A stretch of DNA of 64,000 bases from an uncultured bacterium (GTDB lineage: Bacteria > Actinomycetota > Coriobacteriia > Coriobacteriales > Coriobacteriaceae), in NCBI GenBank assembly GCA_905214525.1, contig CAJMMN010000012.1:1-64000 (forward strand), in the 5' to 3' direction. Position 1 is the first letter of the stretch; every line of letters begins with the position of its first letter. The notes beneath the pieces are model-generated. The model had not been told where the DNA came from. It did no database searches and saw nothing but the letters and a program-made list of their open reading frames with translations. This document shows, in pieces, positions 62,439-64,000 of the stretch. The position numbers were made by a program, and so were the translations under genes.

Positions 62439-63686
62439 TTATGCAAAGCGGGCGACGAGCTCCTGGAGCACGTCGGTCATCTTGACGAGCGAACTGACCG
62501 GGACGAACTCGTTGACGCCGTGGTAGCAATAGCCGCCGGTGGAAAGGTTGGGGCAGGGCAGACCGCGGAACGACAGCTGAGCGCCGTCGGTGCCGCCACG
62601 AATCGGCAGCACTTGGGGCTCAACGCCGCAGGCAAGGTAGGCTTCCTTGGCAACATCAATAAGCTCGGGATAGTCACGAACGATCTCGGCCATATTTCGA
62701 TACTGCTGCTTAATCTCGACCGTCACGCGCTCCTCACCCAGACGCTGGTTGAGCATCGAGGCGGCGGCATCAATAAGGTCGAGTTTCTGCTGGAACTTGG
62801 CGGCATCGTGATCACGGACGATATAGCGCGCCGTGGCGTGATCGACGGTCGCAGATACACCCTCAAGGTGATAAAAGCCCTCGTAGCCTTCCGTATACTC
62901 CGGGCGCTGCACGTAGGGGAGCAACGCGTTGAAGTCGCAGAACAGATTGCCTGCGTTGACCATACGGCCCTTGGCGTCGCCCGGGTGGATGGACTGGCCC
63001 TCAAAGCGGATGGTCGCCTCGGCGGCGTTAAAGCACTCCCACTCCAGCTCGCCGATGGGGCCGCCGTCGACCGTGTAGGCGTACTTGCAGCCAAAGGTAT
63101 CGATATCCAACAGCTCGGCTCCGTGACCGATCTCCTCGTCAGGGCAGAAGCAAATGCCGAGTGCGGGATGGGGCAGAGAGGGGTCCTGAGCGATACGCGC
63201 GACAAGCGACATGATCTCGGCGACGCCTGCCTTGTCGTCCGCGCCCAGCAGCGTGGTGCCATCGCTGCAGACCAGGTCCTCACCCGCGAGGTCGTTCAGG
63301 GCGGGAAGCTTGGCGGTACTCATGGCAACGGGCTTACCGTCAACCGTGCCGCAGACCAGGTCGCCGCCTTCGTAGTGTACGATGTGCGGCTTCACGCCGG
63401 CGCCCGGTGCAACTTCGGTGGTGTCGAGATGGGCGATCAGGCCAAGGGCGGGCTTGTCCTCAGCGCCCGCACTTGCGGGGATATGCGCGCAGACATAGGC
63501 ATGCTCGGTCACGTGGGCATCTTCCGCACCAAGCTCGCGCAGCTCTTCAGCCAGCACGTTGGCAAGGTCAAACTGAACGACGCTCGAGGGTACCTGGTCG
63601 CAGTTTGCATCCTCGGACTGCGTGTTGATCTGGACGTAGCGCAAAAAGCGCTCGAGGACATCGGGGTTCGTGGTGGTGTTTTCCAT
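62439..63686 (-). CDS. pepT: Peptidase T (tripeptide aminopeptidase)
   Basis: A 415-residue M20B zinc peptidase that removes N-terminal residues from tripeptides in the cytoplasm. Typical parts: VLERFLRYVQINTQSEDA at the start, LGLIAHLDTTEVAPG (His ligand), TLLGADDKAGVAEIM (bridging Asp), CFCPDEEIGHGAELLD (Glu pair) and PIRGGTDGAQLSFRGLPCPNLSTGG near the end. ATG 63686 has GGAG upstream; the 32 in-frame codons before it are not conserved. It is divergent from the DtxR/MntR-like gene. Confidence 0.95.
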   Translation of the reverse strand: MENTTTNPDVLERFLRYVQINTQSEDANCDQVPSSVVQFDLANVLAEELRELGAEDAHVTEHAYVCAHIPASAGAEDKPALGLIAHLDTTEVAPGAGVKPHIVHYEGGDLVCGTVDGKPVAMSTAKLPALNDLAGEDLVCSDGTTLLGADDKAGVAEIMSLVARIAQDPSLPHPALGICFCPDEEIGHGAELLDIDTFGCKYAYTVDGGPIGELEWECFNAAEATIRFEGQSIHPGDAKGRMVNAGNLFCDFNALLPYVQRPEYTEGYEGFYHLEGVSATVDHATARYIVRDHDAAKFQQKLDLIDAAASMLNQRLGEERVTVEIKQQYRNMAEIVRDYPELIDVAKEAYLACGVEPQVLPIRGGTDGAQLSFRGLPCPNLSTGGYCYHGVNEFVPVSSLVKMTDVLQELVARFA

Positions 63687-63806
63687 AAAGACCGCTCCAA
63701 TCTTGGTCGTCGTGTGCAACAAGAACTCTAGCACGGTATGCCACGGCATACCGCGACGCTTGGATGGGGTAGAATCAGCCATTGAATGCAGAAGGGACGG
63801 AAGATC

Positions 63807-64000
63807 ATGGATACGACAAATAGCTCGCGCGAACTACATCTGACGGTGGCGAACGAAGACTACTTGGAGTGCATGGTTCGCATTGAAAGCGAAGAGGGGG
63901 AAACCAACGGCGTGCGATCGGTCGACATCGCGCAGCGCCTTGGCGTCTCCAAGGCATCGGTCAATAAAGCGGTTTCGGCGCTCAAGGCATCCGAGCTTGT
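63807..64000 (+). CDS. DtxR/MntR-family metal-dependent regulator (5-prime part)
   Basis: The first 64 codons, cut by the window end. VANEDYLECMVRIESEEGETNGVRSVDIAQRLGVSKASVNKAVSALKASELV matches the N-terminal winged helix of DtxR/MntR proteins, which repress metal uptake genes when iron or manganese is bound. AGAAGGGACGGAAG precedes the ATG. The metal-binding domain is outside the window. Confidence 0.85.
   Translation, partial: MDTTNSSRELHLTVANEDYLECMVRIESEEGETNGVRSVDIAQRLGVSKASVNKAVSALKASEL

Overview
The window is high-GC, densely coded DNA from what looks like a gut member of the Coriobacteriia, most likely Collinsella. This is inferred from GC-rich codon use, a Gram-positive gene set (LPxTG-type giant adhesin, LCP protein, F-type ATPase operon in the order atpB-E-F-H-A-G-D-C), obligate fermentative functions (PTS, prFMN decarboxylase) and many interspersed palindromic repeats. 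No rRNA, tRNA, CRISPR array or replication origin was seen.

Layout. 0.2-6 kb: tex, then a leftward operon (SDR dehydrogenase, OFA-type MFS carrier, Gfo/Idh/MocA dehydrogenase) divergent from a LysR regulator. 7.3-11.5 kb: marR plus a heterodimeric ABC exporter. 11.7-15.8 kb: Fic protein, pyridoxamine kinase, TIGR04076-like Cys protein, DUF4143 ATPase. 16-20.5 kb: LMW tyrosine phosphatase, RpiR regulator, GH4 6-phospho-glucosidase and its PTS EIICB. 20.8-28 kb: MFS carrier, then the most interesting cluster: an LpdD-like/IPP-isomerase fusion, SLC13 carrier, UbiD decarboxylase, UbiX flavin prenyltransferase and MerR regulator. 28-34.7 kb: membrane protein, aldose epimerase, polar amino-acid ABC importer (binding protein, permease, ATPase), M20 peptidase. 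34.7-43.7 kb: a 2,759-residue sortase-anchored adhesin in an apparent insertion that splits a palindromic repeat, plus a transposase remnant. 43.9-57.9 kb: housekeeping block prfA-prmC-(hicAB)-tsaC-glpK-upp-atp operon. 58-60.5 kb: murA and an LCP-family gene. 60.8-62.3 kb: an IS110/IS1111-type element. 62.4-64 kb: pepT and the start of a DtxR/MntR-like regulator.

How the parts work together. UbiX makes prenylated FMN from a dimethylallyl phosphate donor and FMN, UbiD uses that cofactor to (de)carboxylate an aromatic or unsaturated acid, the SLC13 carrier would move the acid, and the fusion protein next door links a putative prFMN chaperone domain to an enzyme fold that handles the prenyl donor. 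That is a self-contained cofactor-supply and decarboxylation module. The RpiR-GH4-PTS set imports and hydrolyses a phosphorylated glucoside. PrfA and its methyltransferase PrmC are neighbours.

Non-coding structure is unusually rich: three copies of a roughly 170-base structured element with compensatory changes in its stems (downstream of the aldose epimerase, prfA and LCP genes), at least six near-complete palindromic repeats plus two half-copies, two identical 61-base repeats bracketing most of the UbiD cluster, and 20-base and 33-base spaced direct repeats before marR and the DUF4143 ATPase.
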